From Micromonospora sp. FIMYZ51 (GTDB lineage Bacteria > Actinomycetota > Actinomycetes > Mycobacteriales > Micromonosporaceae), in contig NZ_CP134706.1 of the NCBI RefSeq assembly GCF_038246755.1, positions 2,790,001-2,854,000 of the forward strand: 64,000 bases of DNA, read 5' to 3'. Under the pieces are notes generated by a model, which was not told where the DNA came from, did no database searches, and worked only from the letters and a program-made list of their open reading frames with translations. Made by a program: the position numbers and the translations under genes. Of this stretch, positions 8,213 to 17,310 are shown piece by piece (position 1 is the stretch's first letter; every line of letters starts with the position of its first letter).

Positions 8213-9181
8213 GTGTACGCGGCCCACGAGAGGACGCCTCGCCCCAGAGCCGAGCGCACACCGGTGTCGAGCCGGCGGGAGGGGTCCGCAGCACCGGCCC
8301 ACCCTGGGCGTGGTCCCGGTGCGGTGCTGGCGTTGCAGCGCACCGCCGGCAACCGTGCGGTCAGGCAACTGCTGGGTACGCCCGGCGCGGTGACGGTCCA
8401 GCGGGCGTCATTGAACATACGGCCCGACGGCACGATCAGTGGGGTCAGCCAGTTCCCTTCTCGGCCCCCCTCCAACCTGTCCAAGCAGGGCCAACACCTC
8501 ACCGCGTACGTGGCGTTCGAGGACACCATCCTGTCGAATGTGCGTGACCGTACCCCTAGTGCGGCGGCGGAGCAGTTGATCTGGGTGGCGCGGCAGTTCC
8601 AGGCGCTGCCGTTCATGGAGACGGTGAATCAGTGGAACCGCCATGTGCACCAGTCCATCGAAGCCATCATCGCCACGTTGCGGGATGCGCTGGACCGGGA
8701 CCCACCCGACGACAAGTTCCTGCGCTCGACGGTCGGTAGGCAGATCGACGAGCTGCTGCGGGAACGAAACCGGGTGCCGCACACGGCGATAAGCGAATCC
8801 GGCACGAAGGGGCACGGCGAGGCGGCGACGGCAGGTGGCCTGGAGGTGATGGAGACCGCCATCCGGACTCGCCGGGCCGGCGCGTACGGCGACGACGAGG
8901 CCACCCAGGCGGTCACCCAGATGTGGCAGCTGCTGGACTACGACCCGGCCGAGCCGTCGGCCGCCAGCCCGGAACTGCTGCTCATCCAACGTCGGGTGCT
9001 GACTCACGTGAGGTCCATGCGGCTGGCATACCCGCAGGTGTTCGCCTGGCTGACCGGGCTCGGTGCCGGCTACTGGCTGATGCCCTACCTCCGGGCCCAC
9101 CAGGACAAGTTCAGCTCGCTGTCGAGGCTGTCCGCCCCGCGGCTGCTGGACGTCGAGACCTACGTCCACGCCAACCTCTAG
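8213..9181 (+). CDS. LQRxxGN-motif protein of eCIS-associated type, function unknown
   Basis: A 322-residue protein. After a basic, Arg/Pro-rich N terminus it carries LALQRTAGNRAVRQLL at about residues 39-54. This short motif recurs near the N terminus of proteins linked to extracellular contractile injection systems, many with DUF4157-type protease domains. The rest is unfamiliar. It is helical-looking, with HVHQSIEAIIATLRDALDRD near 145 and a C-terminal alpha-helical block with several Trp and Tyr. No HExxH protease motif is visible. The GTG at 8213 follows GAGAGGGGAGGGA and is preferred over an earlier in-frame ATG at 8015 that lies inside the previous gene. The gene stands alone, with no sheath, tube or AAA ATPase genes nearby. 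Confidence 0.72.
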   Translation: MYAAHERTPRPRAERTPVSSRREGSAAPAHPGRGPGAVLALQRTAGNRAVRQLLGTPGAVTVQRASLNIRPDGTISGVSQFPSRPPSNLSKQGQHLTAYVAFEDTILSNVRDRTPSAAAEQLIWVARQFQALPFMETVNQWNRHVHQSIEAIIATLRDALDRDPPDDKFLRSTVGRQIDELLRERNRVPHTAISESGTKGHGEAATAGGLEVMETAIRTRRAGAYGDDEATQAVTQMWQLLDYDPAEPSAASPELLLIQRRVLTHVRSMRLAYPQVFAWLTGLGAGYWLMPYLRAHQDKFSSLSRLSAPRLLDVETYVHANL

Positions 9182-9219
9182 TAATTAGCAGCCCGGGGCG
9201 ATCAGGCGGATCTGCCCGC

Positions 9220-9636
9220 TCAGCGGGGCGGCAGCACCGCGATCCCCTGCATCTCGATGAGCAGGTGCGGGTGCGGCAGCTGGTGTACTGCCACGGTGGT
9301 CCGGGTCGGCCCGGTCTCGTCGAAGAACTCGGCGTACACGGCGTTGTAGCCACCGAAGTCGTTCATGTTGACCAGGTACGAGGTCACCTGCACCAGGTCG
9401 GACAGGTCCGCGCCGACCTCGCGCAGGATGTCGCGCATGTTCTCGATCACCGCGCGGGTCTGCACGGCGATGTCCAACGAGGTGGTGCCGAGGGGGTCCA
9501 CCGTCGCGCCGGCGATCGTGTTGTCGGGGCGGCGGCTGCTCGTACCGGACACGAAGGCGAACCCGCCGACGACCTTGACGTGCGGGAACCGGCCGCGCGG
9601 CACGGCCTTGCCGGCGACCACCCGGGCCCCGCTCAT
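9220..9636 (-). CDS. amnD: 2-aminomuconate deaminase (RidA/YjgF family)
   Basis: A 138-residue RidA-family protein with [16 protein letters not shown] near 22-37, [20 protein letters not shown] near 60, and the arginine region [16 protein letters not shown] near 108. RidA proteins hydrolyse enamines and imines. In 2-aminophenol degradation a RidA-like deaminase (AmnD) converts 2-aminomuconate to 4-oxalocrotonate with release of ammonia. It is the last gene of the 12-gene minus-strand operon and overlaps the decarboxylase gene by 4 bp. Context decides the specific call. On sequence alone it could be a generic RidA. Confidence 0.85.
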   Translation of the reverse strand: MSGARVVAGKAVPRGRFPHVKVVGGFAFVSGTSSRRPDNTIAGATVDPLGTTSLDIAVQTRAVIENMRDILREVGADLSDLVQVTSYLVNMNDFGGYNAVYAEFFDETGPTRTTVAVHQLPHPHLLIEMQGIAVLPPR

Positions 9637-10346
9637 GCCGAGGCCCGCAGCGACGCCGTGCCGAGCTGTTCGACAGTGACCCGTACCTGAGCGCCCGGCG
9701 TCAGTGGCACCGCGGCGGTTGCCGCGCCGGCCAGCAGCACCCAGCCGTCGCGCAGTTTCCCGGCGAGGCGGGCCGCCTCGGGCAGGGCGCGGCGCGGGTC
9801 ACCGAGGATCGCGGCGGTCGAGCCGACCTGGGCGATCCGGCCGTCGACCTCCAGCAGCACGCCGAGGTTGTCCACGCCGTCGGGCACCGGCCGCCACGGC
9901 CCGACGACGAAGCCGGACGCGGAGGTGTTGTCGGCGATCACTTCCGGCAGGGTGAACCGGAAGTCGCGGTAGCGGGAGTCGATCAGCTCGATGGCGGGAG
10001 CGACGGCGGCGATCGCGCCGCCCTCGACGAGGAACGCCACCTCCGGCTCGACCTTGGGGTGGATGCGGTCGGCCAGGCTCACCGTGTCGCCGTCGGTCAC
10101 CCGCATCGCGTCGGTGAGCCGGCCCCAGATCACCTCGTCGACGCCCATCTGGGCCATCTTCGCGCGGCTGGTCAGACCCAGCTTCAACCCGACCACCGTC
10201 TCGCCGCGCTGCTGCCGTCGCGCCACCAGGGCCTCCTGCACCAGGTACGCGGTGGCCACGTCGAGACCGACGTCGGCGCCGAAGGGCGCGAGCGCGGTGT
10301 GCGACACGGCGGCCTCGTCGAGGCGGTCGGCGAGGGTGTCGATCAC
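9633..10346 (-). CDS. 4-oxalocrotonate (2-oxo-3-hexenedioate) decarboxylase
   Basis: A 237-residue member of the 2-keto-4-pentenoate hydratase/oxalocrotonate decarboxylase superfamily. The stretches [29 protein letters not shown] and [14 protein letters not shown] follow the decarboxylase branch (DmpH, NahK, AmnE) rather than the hydratase branch. HPK-x-E-x-E provides the metal ligands. The enzyme makes 2-oxopent-4-enoate from the product of the deaminase encoded next. Both neighbours overlap it by 4 bp. Having both superfamily branches in one operon (see 12270-13064) matches the decarboxylase/hydratase pair that often works as a complex. Confidence 0.88.
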   Translation of the reverse strand: MIDTLADRLDEAAVSHTALAPFGADVGLDVATAYLVQEALVARRQQRGETVVGLKLGLTSRAKMAQMGVDEVIWGRLTDAMRVTDGDTVSLADRIHPKVEPEVAFLVEGGAIAAVAPAIELIDSRYRDFRFTLPEVIADNTSASGFVVGPWRPVPDGVDNLGVLLEVDGRIAQVGSTAAILGDPRRALPEAARLAGKLRDGWVLLAGAATAAVPLTPGAQVRVTVEQLGTASLRASA

Positions 10347-11365
10347 TGCGGGTCCTTTCCGGCGTCCCGGACCAGGTCCAGCGCCACATCGACGATCATG
10401 TCCTCCTGTCCGCCCACCATCGCGCGGCGGCCCAACTCCAGCAGGATGGTGCGCACGTCCACGCCGTACCGTTCGGCGGCGTTCTCGGCGTGCCGCAGGA
10501 ACGACGAGTAGACGCCGGCAAAGCCCAGCGACAGCGTCTCCCGGTCCACCCGCACCGGCCGGTCCTGCATCGGGCGGACCAGATCCTCGGCGGCGTCCAT
10601 CAGCGCGAACACGTCACAGCCGTGCTGCCAGCCGTTCAACTCGGCCACCGCGACGAAGACCTCCAGCGGCGCGTTGCCCGCCCCGGCACCCATCCCGGCC
10701 AGCGAGGCGTCCACCCGGCGCACCCCGTGCTCGACCGCGACGAGGCTGTTGGCCACCCCGAGGGACAGGTTGTGGTGTGCGTGGATGCCGATCTCCGTGG
10801 TCGGATCGAGCACCTGCCGGTACGCGTCGACCCGCTGCGCCACGTCCGTCATGGTGAGCCGGCCACCGGAGTCGGTGATGTAGACGCAGTGCGCCCCGTA
10901 CGACTCCATCAGCTTGGCCTGCTGTGCCAGGGCGACCGGATCGGCCATGTGCGACATCATCAGGAAGCCCGCGACGTCCATGCCGTTGGACCGGGCCCAG
11001 GAGATGTGCTGGGCGGCGATGTCCGCCTCGGTGCAGTGCGTCGCCACCCGGACGCTGCTGACGCCGAGATCCCGGGCGGCCTTCAGGTCGGCGATCGTGC
11101 CGATGCCCGGCAGCAGCAGCGTGGTCAGCTTCGCGCGGGTCAGCACCGACGCGGCGGCACTGATCCACTCGGCGTCGGTCGCGGCACCGTGGCCGTAGTT
11201 GACGCTGGATCCGGCGAGACCGTCGCCGTGCGCCACTTCGATCGCGGCCACCCCGGCGGCGTCCAGCGCCGCCGCGATCTCGGTGACCTGCCCGACGGTG
11301 TAGCGGTGCCCGATGGCGTGCATGCCGTCGCGCAGGGTGACGTCCTGGATGTAGAGATCGTTCAC
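10343..11365 (-). CDS. 4-hydroxy-2-oxovalerate aldolase (DmpG type)
   Basis: A 340-residue class II pyruvate aldolase that splits 4-hydroxy-2-oxovalerate to pyruvate and acetaldehyde. The N terminus [18 protein letters not shown] has the catalytic Arg and metal-binding Asp (RDG). [14 protein letters not shown] and the late [15 protein letters not shown] with two metal-binding His complete the TIM-barrel signature. The C-terminal small domain ([11 protein letters not shown] onward), which contacts the dehydrogenase partner, is present. The GTG start at 11365 overlaps the stop of the acetaldehyde dehydrogenase (GTGA). This is the usual coupling for the DmpG-DmpF complex that channels acetaldehyde. 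Length is normal. Confidence 0.95.
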   Translation of the reverse strand: MNDLYIQDVTLRDGMHAIGHRYTVGQVTEIAAALDAAGVAAIEVAHGDGLAGSSVNYGHGAATDAEWISAAASVLTRAKLTTLLLPGIGTIADLKAARDLGVSSVRVATHCTEADIAAQHISWARSNGMDVAGFLMMSHMADPVALAQQAKLMESYGAHCVYITDSGGRLTMTDVAQRVDAYRQVLDPTTEIGIHAHHNLSLGVANSLVAVEHGVRRVDASLAGMGAGAGNAPLEVFVAVAELNGWQHGCDVFALMDAAEDLVRPMQDRPVRVDRETLSLGFAGVYSSFLRHAENAAERYGVDVRTILLELGRRAMVGGQEDMIVDVALDLVRDAGKDPQ

Positions 11366-12273
11366 GACGAGACCATCCGTTCGGCCGTCCGCAGCGCGGC
11401 GCTGGTCATGATGTCGAGGTTGCCGGCGTATGCGGGCAGGTAGTGCCCGGCACCGGAAACCTCCAGGAACACCGAGACCTGTACGCCGGTGAAGTGTCCG
11501 CCGAGCGCCGGCACGTGCGTGTCCACGTCGGTGAACTGCACCTGCTGCTTGAGCCGGTAGCCGGGCACGTACTGCCGTACGGTGGCCACCATCGCCTCCA
11601 CCGAGGCGGCGATGGCGGCCCGGTCGGCGTCCGGGTCGGGGCAGAGGCAGTAGACGGTGTCGCGCATCAACAGTGGTGGCTCCGCCGGATTCAGCACGAT
11701 CACCGCCTTGCCGCGGGCCGCCCCGCCGACCACCTCGATGGCCCGGGCCGTGGTCTCGGTGAACTCGTCGATGTTGGCGCGGGTACCCGGTCCGGCCGAG
11801 CGGGAGGCGATCGAGGCGACGATCTCGCCGTACGCCACCGGGGCGACGGCGGCGACGGCGGCGACGATCGGCACCGTCGCCTGGCCGCCGCAGGTGACCA
11901 TGTTGACGTTGCGCTCGCCCAGGTGGGCGTCGAGATTCACCGGCGGCACGACGTACGGGCCGATGGCGGCCGGGGTCAGGTCCACCACCTTGCTGCCGTG
12001 GGCGCGTAGCACCGCGTCGTTGTGCCGGTGCGCGCCCGCGCTGGTGGCGTCGAAGACGATCCCGACGTCGGCGAACTCCGGCATCGCGACGAGACCGTCG
12101 ACACCCTGTGCGGTGGTGGCCACGCCGAGCCGCCGGGCCCGGGCCAGACCGTCGGAGTCCGGGTCGATGCCGGCCATCGCCACCATCCGCAGCGACTCCG
12201 ACAGCCGCAATACTTTGATCATCAGGTCGGTGCCGATGTTGCCGGAACCGATCACCGCCACGCCGGTGCTCAT
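11362..12273 (-). CDS. acetaldehyde dehydrogenase, acylating (DmpF type)
   Basis: A 303-residue enzyme that oxidises acetaldehyde with NAD+ and coenzyme A to acetyl-CoA. The N-terminal dinucleotide fold is [19 protein letters not shown]. The catalytic cysteine sits in [14 protein letters not shown] near residue 127. The C-terminal half has [20 protein letters not shown], common to the family. The start ATG at 12273 overlaps the stop of the upstream hydratase gene. With the aldolase encoded next, it completes the lower meta-cleavage pathway to central metabolites. Confidence 0.95.
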   Translation of the reverse strand: MSTGVAVIGSGNIGTDLMIKVLRLSESLRMVAMAGIDPDSDGLARARRLGVATTAQGVDGLVAMPEFADVGIVFDATSAGAHRHNDAVLRAHGSKVVDLTPAAIGPYVVPPVNLDAHLGERNVNMVTCGGQATVPIVAAVAAVAPVAYGEIVASIASRSAGPGTRANIDEFTETTARAIEVVGGAARGKAVIVLNPAEPPLLMRDTVYCLCPDPDADRAAIAASVEAMVATVRQYVPGYRLKQQVQFTDVDTHVPALGGHFTGVQVSVFLEVSGAGHYLPAYAGNLDIMTSAALRTAERMVSS

Positions 12274-13064
12274 GCGCCGCCTTTCGAGAAGCAGGCCCGG
12301 ACACTGCCCAGGCCGGAGATGCGGGCCTCGTACGCAGCGCCCGGGGTGACCGTCACCATCGGTCCGAGCGCGCCGGACAACACCGTGTCCCCGGCGCGCA
12401 GCGGCCGACCGTTCGCGGCGAGCGTCCCCGCCAGCCAGGCGACCGCGTGCAGCGGGTTGCCCAGGCATGCCGCCCCGGCGCCGACCGAGACCGGCTCGCC
12501 GGCCTGCTCCAGCACGGCACCGCAGAGCCGCAGGTCGACGTCGTGCACCCGGCGCGGAGTGGTGCCGAGCACGTACCTGCCACTGGAGGCGTTGTCCGCC
12601 ACCGTGTCCACGATGGAGATGTCCCAGCCGGCGATCCGCGAGTCGACGATCTCGATGGCCGGCAGCAGGTGATCGGTGGCCCGTACCACGTCGGCGACGG
12701 TGACCTGCTCGTCTGGCAGGTCGCGGCCGAGGACGAACGCGACCTCCGCCTCGACGCGCGGCTGCAACAGGCTGCCCCTGTCGATCTCGGCGCCGTCGGG
12801 TACGGCCATGTCGGCGAAGAGGACCCCGAAGTCGGGCTGGAACACGCCGAACGATTCCTGCACCGCCCGCGAGGTCAGGCCCACCTTCGCCCCGACCAGC
12901 CGGCGACCCTCGGCGAGCCAGGTGCTTACCTGTGCCTGCTGCACCGCGTACGCGGCGGCCACGTCGGCGGCCGGCAGCAGGTCGTCGCGCAGCGGCCGGC
13001 GGGCGATCCCGGTGGCGTACGCCTCCCGCAGCGCCGCGCCCGCACCGTCGATGTCGGCGTTCAT
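12270..13064 (-). CDS. 2-oxopent-4-enoate hydratase (DmpE type)
   Basis: A 264-residue hydratase that adds water to 2-oxopent-4-enoate, giving 4-hydroxy-2-oxovalerate. [29 protein letters not shown] and [18 protein letters not shown] match the DmpE/AmnF branch of the superfamily. The metal-binding ExE is in EAEVAFV, and IEIVDSRI follows. The start is the ATG that overlaps the dehydrogenase stop. A longer upstream extension of the frame is only the antisense or out-of-frame part of that gene. The operon thus encodes separate decarboxylase and hydratase partners. Confidence 0.92.
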   Translation of the reverse strand: MNADIDGAGAALREAYATGIARRPLRDDLLPAADVAAAYAVQQAQVSTWLAEGRRLVGAKVGLTSRAVQESFGVFQPDFGVLFADMAVPDGAEIDRGSLLQPRVEAEVAFVLGRDLPDEQVTVADVVRATDHLLPAIEIVDSRIAGWDISIVDTVADNASSGRYVLGTTPRRVHDVDLRLCGAVLEQAGEPVSVGAGAACLGNPLHAVAWLAGTLAANGRPLRAGDTVLSGALGPMVTVTPGAAYEARISGLGSVRACFSKGGA

Positions 13065-14578
13065 CCGAGGTCCACGCAGACGTTCGTCAGTTCGGAGTAG
13101 AAGTGCAGCGAGTGGGTGCCGCCCTCGCGTCCCACACCGGACGCCTTCACCCCGCCGAACGGGGTACGCAGATCCCGCAGGAACCAGGTGTTCACCCAGA
13201 CCAGGCCGGCGTCCAGCCGGGCCCCGGCCCGGTGCGCCCGGCCCACGTCGCGGGTCCACACGGTGGCGGCCAGACCGTACTCGCTGTCGTTGGCCAGCGC
13301 GAACGCCTCGTCCTCGTCGTCGAACGGCGCGAGGTGGCAGACCGGCCCGAAGATCTCCTCGCGCAGGGTGCGGGCCCGTTGCCCGAGTCCGGTCAGGACG
13401 GTGGGCTGCACGTACGCGCCGCCGTCGCGGGCGTCGCCGAAGACCGGTACCCCGCCGCCGGCCAGCACGGTGGCGCCCTCGGTGCGGGCCAGATCGTAGT
13501 GGCCGAGCACCTTCTCCCGGTGCTTGCCGGAGATCAGCGGCATGGTCATCGTCGCCGCCTCCGACGGCCAGCCGAAGGTCAACTCCTCGGCCCGCTTCGC
13601 CAACCGGGCCGCGAACTCGTCGAAGATCGGCCGCTGCACGTAGATCCGCTCGGTGCAGAGGCAGACCTGGCCGCCGTTTGTGAAGCTGGAGCGCACCGAG
13701 CCCTCGACGGCCGCGTCCAGGTCGGCGTCGGCGAAGACCAGCCCGGCGTTCTTGCCGCCCAGTTCGAACGACACGGCCTTCACGCCGTCGGCGGCGGCAC
13801 GCATGATGGCCGAGCCGGTGGCGGACTCGCCGGTGAAGGTGATCGCGTCGACGCCGGGATGCCGGGTGAGGAACTCACCGGCGGAGCCCGGACCGAAGCC
13901 GTGTACCAGGTTGAACACCCCGTCGGGTACGCCGGCTGCGGCCATCACCTCGGCCAGCACGGTGGCCGACGAGCCAGTCTCCTCGCTGGGCTTGACCACC
14001 ACCGCGTTGCCGCAGGCCAGGGCCGGGGCGACCTTCCAGGTGAGCAGCAGCAGCGGCAGGTTCCACGGCACGATGACCGCCACCACGCCGACCGGCTTGC
14101 GGACCGCGTAGTTCAGCGCCCGACCGCCGCTCGCGGTGACCGTGGTGAACGACTCCGTCGGCGTGGCCGTGATGATGTCGGCGAACGCCCGGAAGTTCGC
14201 CGCGCCGCGCGGGATGTCCAGGGTGCGGGCCTGGCTCACCGACTTGCCGGTGTCGGCGACCTCGGCGGCGACCAGGTCGTCGAAGCGGCGTTCCAACTCG
14301 TCGGCGACCCGGCGGAGCACGGCGGCCCGCTCGCCCTCGCCCATCGCACCCCACGGACCGCGCAGCGCGGCCCGGGCGGCGGCCACCGCAGCGTCCACCG
14401 TGGCCTCGTCGGCCTCGGCGACGTGCAGGATCGGCTCGCCGGTCACCGGCGACACCTTCGCGAACGAGGTGCCGCCGGTGACGAACTCACCGCCAACGTA
14501 GTTCGGTAGCAGCAGGTCGCCGCTGTGGCGGCCGTCGATCAGGCCGCTCGGCCAACGGGTGGTACGCCCGGATGTCAT
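13061..14578 (-). CDS. 2-aminomuconic (2-hydroxymuconic) semialdehyde dehydrogenase
   Basis: A 505-residue NAD-dependent aldehyde dehydrogenase that oxidises the ring-cleavage product, here presumably 2-aminomuconate 6-semialdehyde, to 2-aminomuconate. Visible are [20 protein letters not shown], the cofactor motif [12 protein letters not shown], the general-base glutamate in [14 protein letters not shown], and the catalytic cysteine in [14 protein letters not shown]. The C terminus is [15 protein letters not shown]. The N terminus has about 20 residues ([20 protein letters not shown]) before the usual start of homology. Such a segment could serve as an encapsulation tail, but I cannot show this. 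It begins 19 bp after the BMC-P gene. Confidence 0.93.
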   Translation of the reverse strand: MTSGRTTRWPSGLIDGRHSGDLLLPNYVGGEFVTGGTSFAKVSPVTGEPILHVAEADEATVDAAVAAARAALRGPWGAMGEGERAAVLRRVADELERRFDDLVAAEVADTGKSVSQARTLDIPRGAANFRAFADIITATPTESFTTVTASGGRALNYAVRKPVGVVAVIVPWNLPLLLLTWKVAPALACGNAVVVKPSEETGSSATVLAEVMAAAGVPDGVFNLVHGFGPGSAGEFLTRHPGVDAITFTGESATGSAIMRAAADGVKAVSFELGGKNAGLVFADADLDAAVEGSVRSSFTNGGQVCLCTERIYVQRPIFDEFAARLAKRAEELTFGWPSEAATMTMPLISGKHREKVLGHYDLARTEGATVLAGGGVPVFGDARDGGAYVQPTVLTGLGQRARTLREEIFGPVCHLAPFDDEDEAFALANDSEYGLAATVWTRDVGRAHRAGARLDAGLVWVNTWFLRDLRTPFGGVKASGVGREGGTHSLHFYSELTNVCVDLG

Positions 14579-14597
14579 GGGCAGGGCCTCTCGGTGG

Positions 14598-14846
14598 CTA
14601 TCGTTCGGATGTGGAGTCAGCGACGAGCGCGACGACGGCCGCGTCGGCTGTCGGCTCGCCGGTGGCCGCGGCGGCCGCCTCGTCGGTGGCGATCAGCACG
14701 ACGGTGCCGACGCCCACGTTGAGCGGGTCGATCGCGACCAGGTCGGGTCCCTCGGCGCGGGGCCGGACCAGCACCAGCCGGCGACCCTGCAACGACGGCA
14801 GGATCTTGTCCGGCCAGACCTTGGCGACGACCTCACCGAGAATCAT
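14598..14846 (-). CDS. bacterial microcompartment vertex protein (BMC-P, EutN/CcmL family)
   Basis: An 82-residue pentameric shell protein that caps the vertices of a polyhedral microcompartment. The family pattern is plain: MILGEVVAKVWPDKILPSLQ at the N terminus, RRLVLVRP, then DLVAIDPLNVGVGTVVLIA and an acidic, Ala-rich C terminus. Length matches EutN/CcmL (80-100). It follows two hexameric shell genes directly and overlaps the second by one base. It is the only BMC-P in the window, and one type is enough to close a shell. Confidence 0.95.
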   Translation of the reverse strand: MILGEVVAKVWPDKILPSLQGRRLVLVRPRAEGPDLVAIDPLNVGVGTVVLIATDEAAAAATGEPTADAAVVALVADSTSER

Positions 14847-15172
14847 CAGCCGTCTCCCCGCAGGCTTGCCATCACCTCGCGGATCCGGGCGGCCTCCGGA
14901 TCCTCAAGCAGCGCGGCGGTGGTCGGGTGCGGCTTGGGGTACACCTGCGAGCTGCGCAGCTCGCCGTGTTGCCGGATCGCGGCCTCGCCGGCGGCGACGG
15001 CCTGCCGGACGGCCGCCAGGGTGCCCTGCACGGCGGCGGCGAGGTAGCCGCTGGTCACCCGCTCCACGGCGATACAGCGGACGTCCGCAGTTTTGATCAT
15101 GGCTTCGATCCCGGCGGACAGGGCCACCACGCCCCGGGTCTCGACGATGCCGATGGCGATGTCAGAAGGCAT
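14846..15172 (-). CDS. bacterial microcompartment hexamer shell protein (BMC-H), paralogue 2
   Basis: A 108-residue single-domain BMC protein. The fold's landmarks are IGIVETRGVVALSAGIEAMI at the N terminus, AVERVTSGYLAAAVQGTLAA with the pore loop around VTSGY, and a helix AVRQAVAAGEAAIRQHGELR. It then adds a C-terminal extension of about 35 residues (SQVYPKPHPTTAALLEDPEA onward). The extension differs from paralogue 1 and ends with a short charged helix. The pore residues TSG differ from the GGG of paralogue 1, so the two hexamers may pass different small molecules. The next shell gene upstream ends 20 bp away. Confidence 0.94.
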   Translation of the reverse strand: MPSDIAIGIVETRGVVALSAGIEAMIKTADVRCIAVERVTSGYLAAAVQGTLAAVRQAVAAGEAAIRQHGELRSSQVYPKPHPTTAALLEDPEAARIREVMASLRGDG

Positions 15173-15192
15173 GCTTGTTCTCCTTACCGGGG

Positions 15193-15483
15193 TCAGTTGC
15201 CGACGAGGCGGGGGTCGACGGCGAGTGCCGACACCGCGTCACAGGGGCTGGCGAAGACGATGGAGCGCACCTTCCGGCTCTTGGCCTTGGCGGTCTCCTC
15301 GCCGATGTCGACGGCCTCCTCGACGGTGGCCAGGTCGCCGCGCAGCGCGACGGCGACGATGCCGCCGCCGAGGCGCACGACGCGGGTCACCTCGACCTCG
15401 GTGGCCTTCACCATCGCGTCGACCGCGTCGAAGATGGCGGTGTAGCCCTCGGCCTCGACGAAGCCGGCAGCCATGTTCCGCAT
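15193..15483 (-). CDS. bacterial microcompartment hexamer shell protein (BMC-H), paralogue 1
   Basis: A 96-residue single-domain BMC protein. GFVEAEGYTAIFDAVDAMVK gives the first strand and helix. TEVEVTRVVRLGGGIVAVAL gives the central strands with pore loop LGGGI, and RGDLATVEEAVDIGEETAK gives the second helix. Length is that of a canonical facet hexamer. The ATG follows AAAAGGAGAA. It lies 20 bp after the dioxygenase subunit gene, so shell and pathway genes share one transcript. No trimeric BMC-T is encoded nearby. Confidence 0.95.
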   Translation of the reverse strand: MRNMAAGFVEAEGYTAIFDAVDAMVKATEVEVTRVVRLGGGIVAVALRGDLATVEEAVDIGEETAKAKSRKVRSIVFASPCDAVSALAVDPRLVGN

Positions 15484-15503
15484 GGGTTCTCCTTTTCCGA
15501 TGA

Positions 15504-16331
15504 TCAGGGCAGGTTCCAGGACAGGACGGCGCCGCCGGTGCCCCAGAGCGGTCCGTATGCGTGCAGGTGCGCCGGACCGGCGGTAGCCCCGGCACCGGCG
15601 GCGAACGCCAGGGCGCGGAACTGGCTGTCGGCCTGCGCCTGTCGGGCGAAGTCCTCGCGGATCTTCAGCACCTCGTCGACCTTGCCGGCGGTCAGCAGGT
15701 CCAGTACCCGCCGGTTCCAGCGGTCGTGCGCGGGGTCGCTGAGGTGGTCCTCGGCTGGCTCGATCCATTGCTGGATCAGGCCGGACGACATGCCGGTGAC
15801 CACGACGACGGCGGCGCGTACGCCGGCTTCCCGGGCTGCGGCGGCGCCGGCCGCGCCGACGTCGGCGAGGGTGTCCGCACCGGCGTAGAGGTTGCACGAC
15901 ACCTGCGACCAGCGCAGCTCCCGGTCCGGGTCGAGCAGTGCCGAGGTGACGATCGTGCCGGTGTCGATCGGGAAGCCGTCGTAGCGGGTACGCCGGGCCT
16001 GCATGCCGCCCTTGTGCACCTGATCGGCCCAGCGTTCCGTGAACGACACGTCGAAGCGCAGGTCGTAGCGCAGCTCGCCGTAGTCGTAGGCGTACCAGTT
16101 CTCGTCCACGTGCTCGCCGCGCGGGTTCGGGTCGCACTGGAACTGGTGACCCAGGACGGTGAACCACTGCGTGGACAGCAGCAGCACCACGTCGGGCTTG
16201 AGCCGCCGCAGCCGATCGCCGACCTCGCGGGCGGCGTTGGCCAGGTCGGCCCAGCACGGCGCGGGTTTCTCGGCCAGCAGGTGCGGCATGCCGGGCAGCA
16301 GCGCCCCGGCCACGATGCCGGCGTCAGCCAC
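15504..16331 (-). CDS. amnA: 2-aminophenol 1,6-dioxygenase, alpha (AmnA-like) subunit
   Basis: A 275-residue LigB-fold protein of the class III extradiol dioxygenases. It resembles the downstream catalytic subunit (GIVAGALLPGMPHLLAEKPA versus that protein's GIVAGVLSPHPPHL), but one metal-ligand histidine of the paired motif is missing. That is typical of the non-catalytic AmnA-type subunit. DVVLLLSTQWFTVLGHQFQ and DPNPRGEHVDENWYAYDYGE are conserved-looking. The GTG start at 16331 overlaps the catalytic-subunit gene by 8 bp and has CGAAGGAGGAC a few bases upstream. An earlier ATG in frame would extend back into that gene. The protein forms a heteromer with AmnB. Confidence 0.88.
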   Translation of the reverse strand: MADAGIVAGALLPGMPHLLAEKPAPCWADLANAAREVGDRLRRLKPDVVLLLSTQWFTVLGHQFQCDPNPRGEHVDENWYAYDYGELRYDLRFDVSFTERWADQVHKGGMQARRTRYDGFPIDTGTIVTSALLDPDRELRWSQVSCNLYAGADTLADVGAAGAAAAREAGVRAAVVVVTGMSSGLIQQWIEPAEDHLSDPAHDRWNRRVLDLLTAGKVDEVLKIREDFARQAQADSQFRALAFAAGAGATAGPAHLHAYGPLWGTGGAVLSWNLP

Positions 16332-17310
16332 GGTGTCCTCCTTCGGGCGTCCACTCGACGACCGCGTTGCCGGTGCCGATGATCGTTCCGTAGCCCAGCA
16401 CGTCACCGGGCACCTGCGGCCAGCCCATCGCGGCAAGCAACCAGGTCAGACTGCCCGCCTTGGTCTCCGAGGCGGTCGCCTCGATGTGCTCGGTGATCAG
16501 CTCGCGCAGGGGTGCGGTCGGCCCCCGGCGGATCGCCTCCAGCAGCTTCATGTCCCAGCGGTACTGGTGGTTGTTGTACGGGTGCTCGCGCTCCATGTCC
16601 TCCGGCAGCTCCGGCTCCTCGTGCCAGTGCAGGTGCGACAGGGAGTTGGAGGCCAACAGCACGGCCCGGCGGCCGGTACGCTCGACGGCCCGGCGGGTCG
16701 CCTCGCCCAGCACCTCCATCTCCTCCAGCGACGCCTCGGAGTAGAAGTACGGGTTGTTGTTTGCCGACAGCGACACCACCGGGATGTCCCAGGCCGGGTT
16801 GACCAGGTGCAGGGCACCGATGGTGGCGTAGTCCACCCGTACCCGTGGATCACGCATCTTGCGGGTGACCAGGCCCAGGTCGCTGGCCTCGTCGGCGATG
16901 GCCTCGCCCAGCTCCACGTCGGTACGGAAGTCGTAGGAGTACCGGAACAGGTGCGGGAAGATCGGCTCGACGGAGACGCCACGCGGGTTGGGCACGCAGT
17001 TGACGTGGTGGCCGACCATCGTGATCCAGTGCGGGGCGTGCACGATCAGCACGTCCGGGCGGTGCACCTCGCGGATGCGCTTGCGCAGCCGCTCGTACGC
17101 CCACCGCAGCACCTCCCAGCCGCCTGTGGAACGCGGCTCGTTCTGCGGCGGGTTCTCCGCGTAGATCAGGTGCGGCGGGTGCGGGCTCAGCACCCCGGCG
17201 ACGATGCCGGCGCGGGCCGGCGCCGCTTGCGGCGCTCGGTCGGCGGTGTCGATACGGCGGGCACCGCCCGAGCGGGCAGGTGCCACGGGCACTCGGAAGA
17301 CTCTGCTCAT
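16324..17310 (-). CDS. amnB: 2-aminophenol 1,6-dioxygenase, beta (catalytic, AmnB-like) subunit
   Basis: A 328-residue iron(II) extradiol dioxygenase that cleaves the ring of 2-aminophenol to 2-aminomuconate 6-semialdehyde. The match to Pseudomonas AmnB is close as I remember that sequence. SPHPPHLIYAENPPQNEPRS at about 42-61 carries ligand histidines 44 and 47. WEVLRWAYERLRKRI, HAPHWITMVGHHVN, LASNSLSHLHWHEEPELPED and YGTIIGTGNAVVEW follow in the same order. About 31 extra residues precede the homologous start. They are basic at first (MSRVFRVPVAP) and then Ala/Arg-rich, and are absent from the Pseudomonas enzyme. Next to shell genes this extension is a candidate encapsulation tag. The ATG overlaps the hydantoinase stop. 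Confidence 0.93.
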   Translation of the reverse strand: MSRVFRVPVAPARSGGARRIDTADRAPQAAPARAGIVAGVLSPHPPHLIYAENPPQNEPRSTGGWEVLRWAYERLRKRIREVHRPDVLIVHAPHWITMVGHHVNCVPNPRGVSVEPIFPHLFRYSYDFRTDVELGEAIADEASDLGLVTRKMRDPRVRVDYATIGALHLVNPAWDIPVVSLSANNNPYFYSEASLEEMEVLGEATRRAVERTGRRAVLLASNSLSHLHWHEEPELPEDMEREHPYNNHQYRWDMKLLEAIRRGPTAPLRELITEHIEATASETKAGSLTWLLAAMGWPQVPGDVLGYGTIIGTGNAVVEWTPEGGHRG

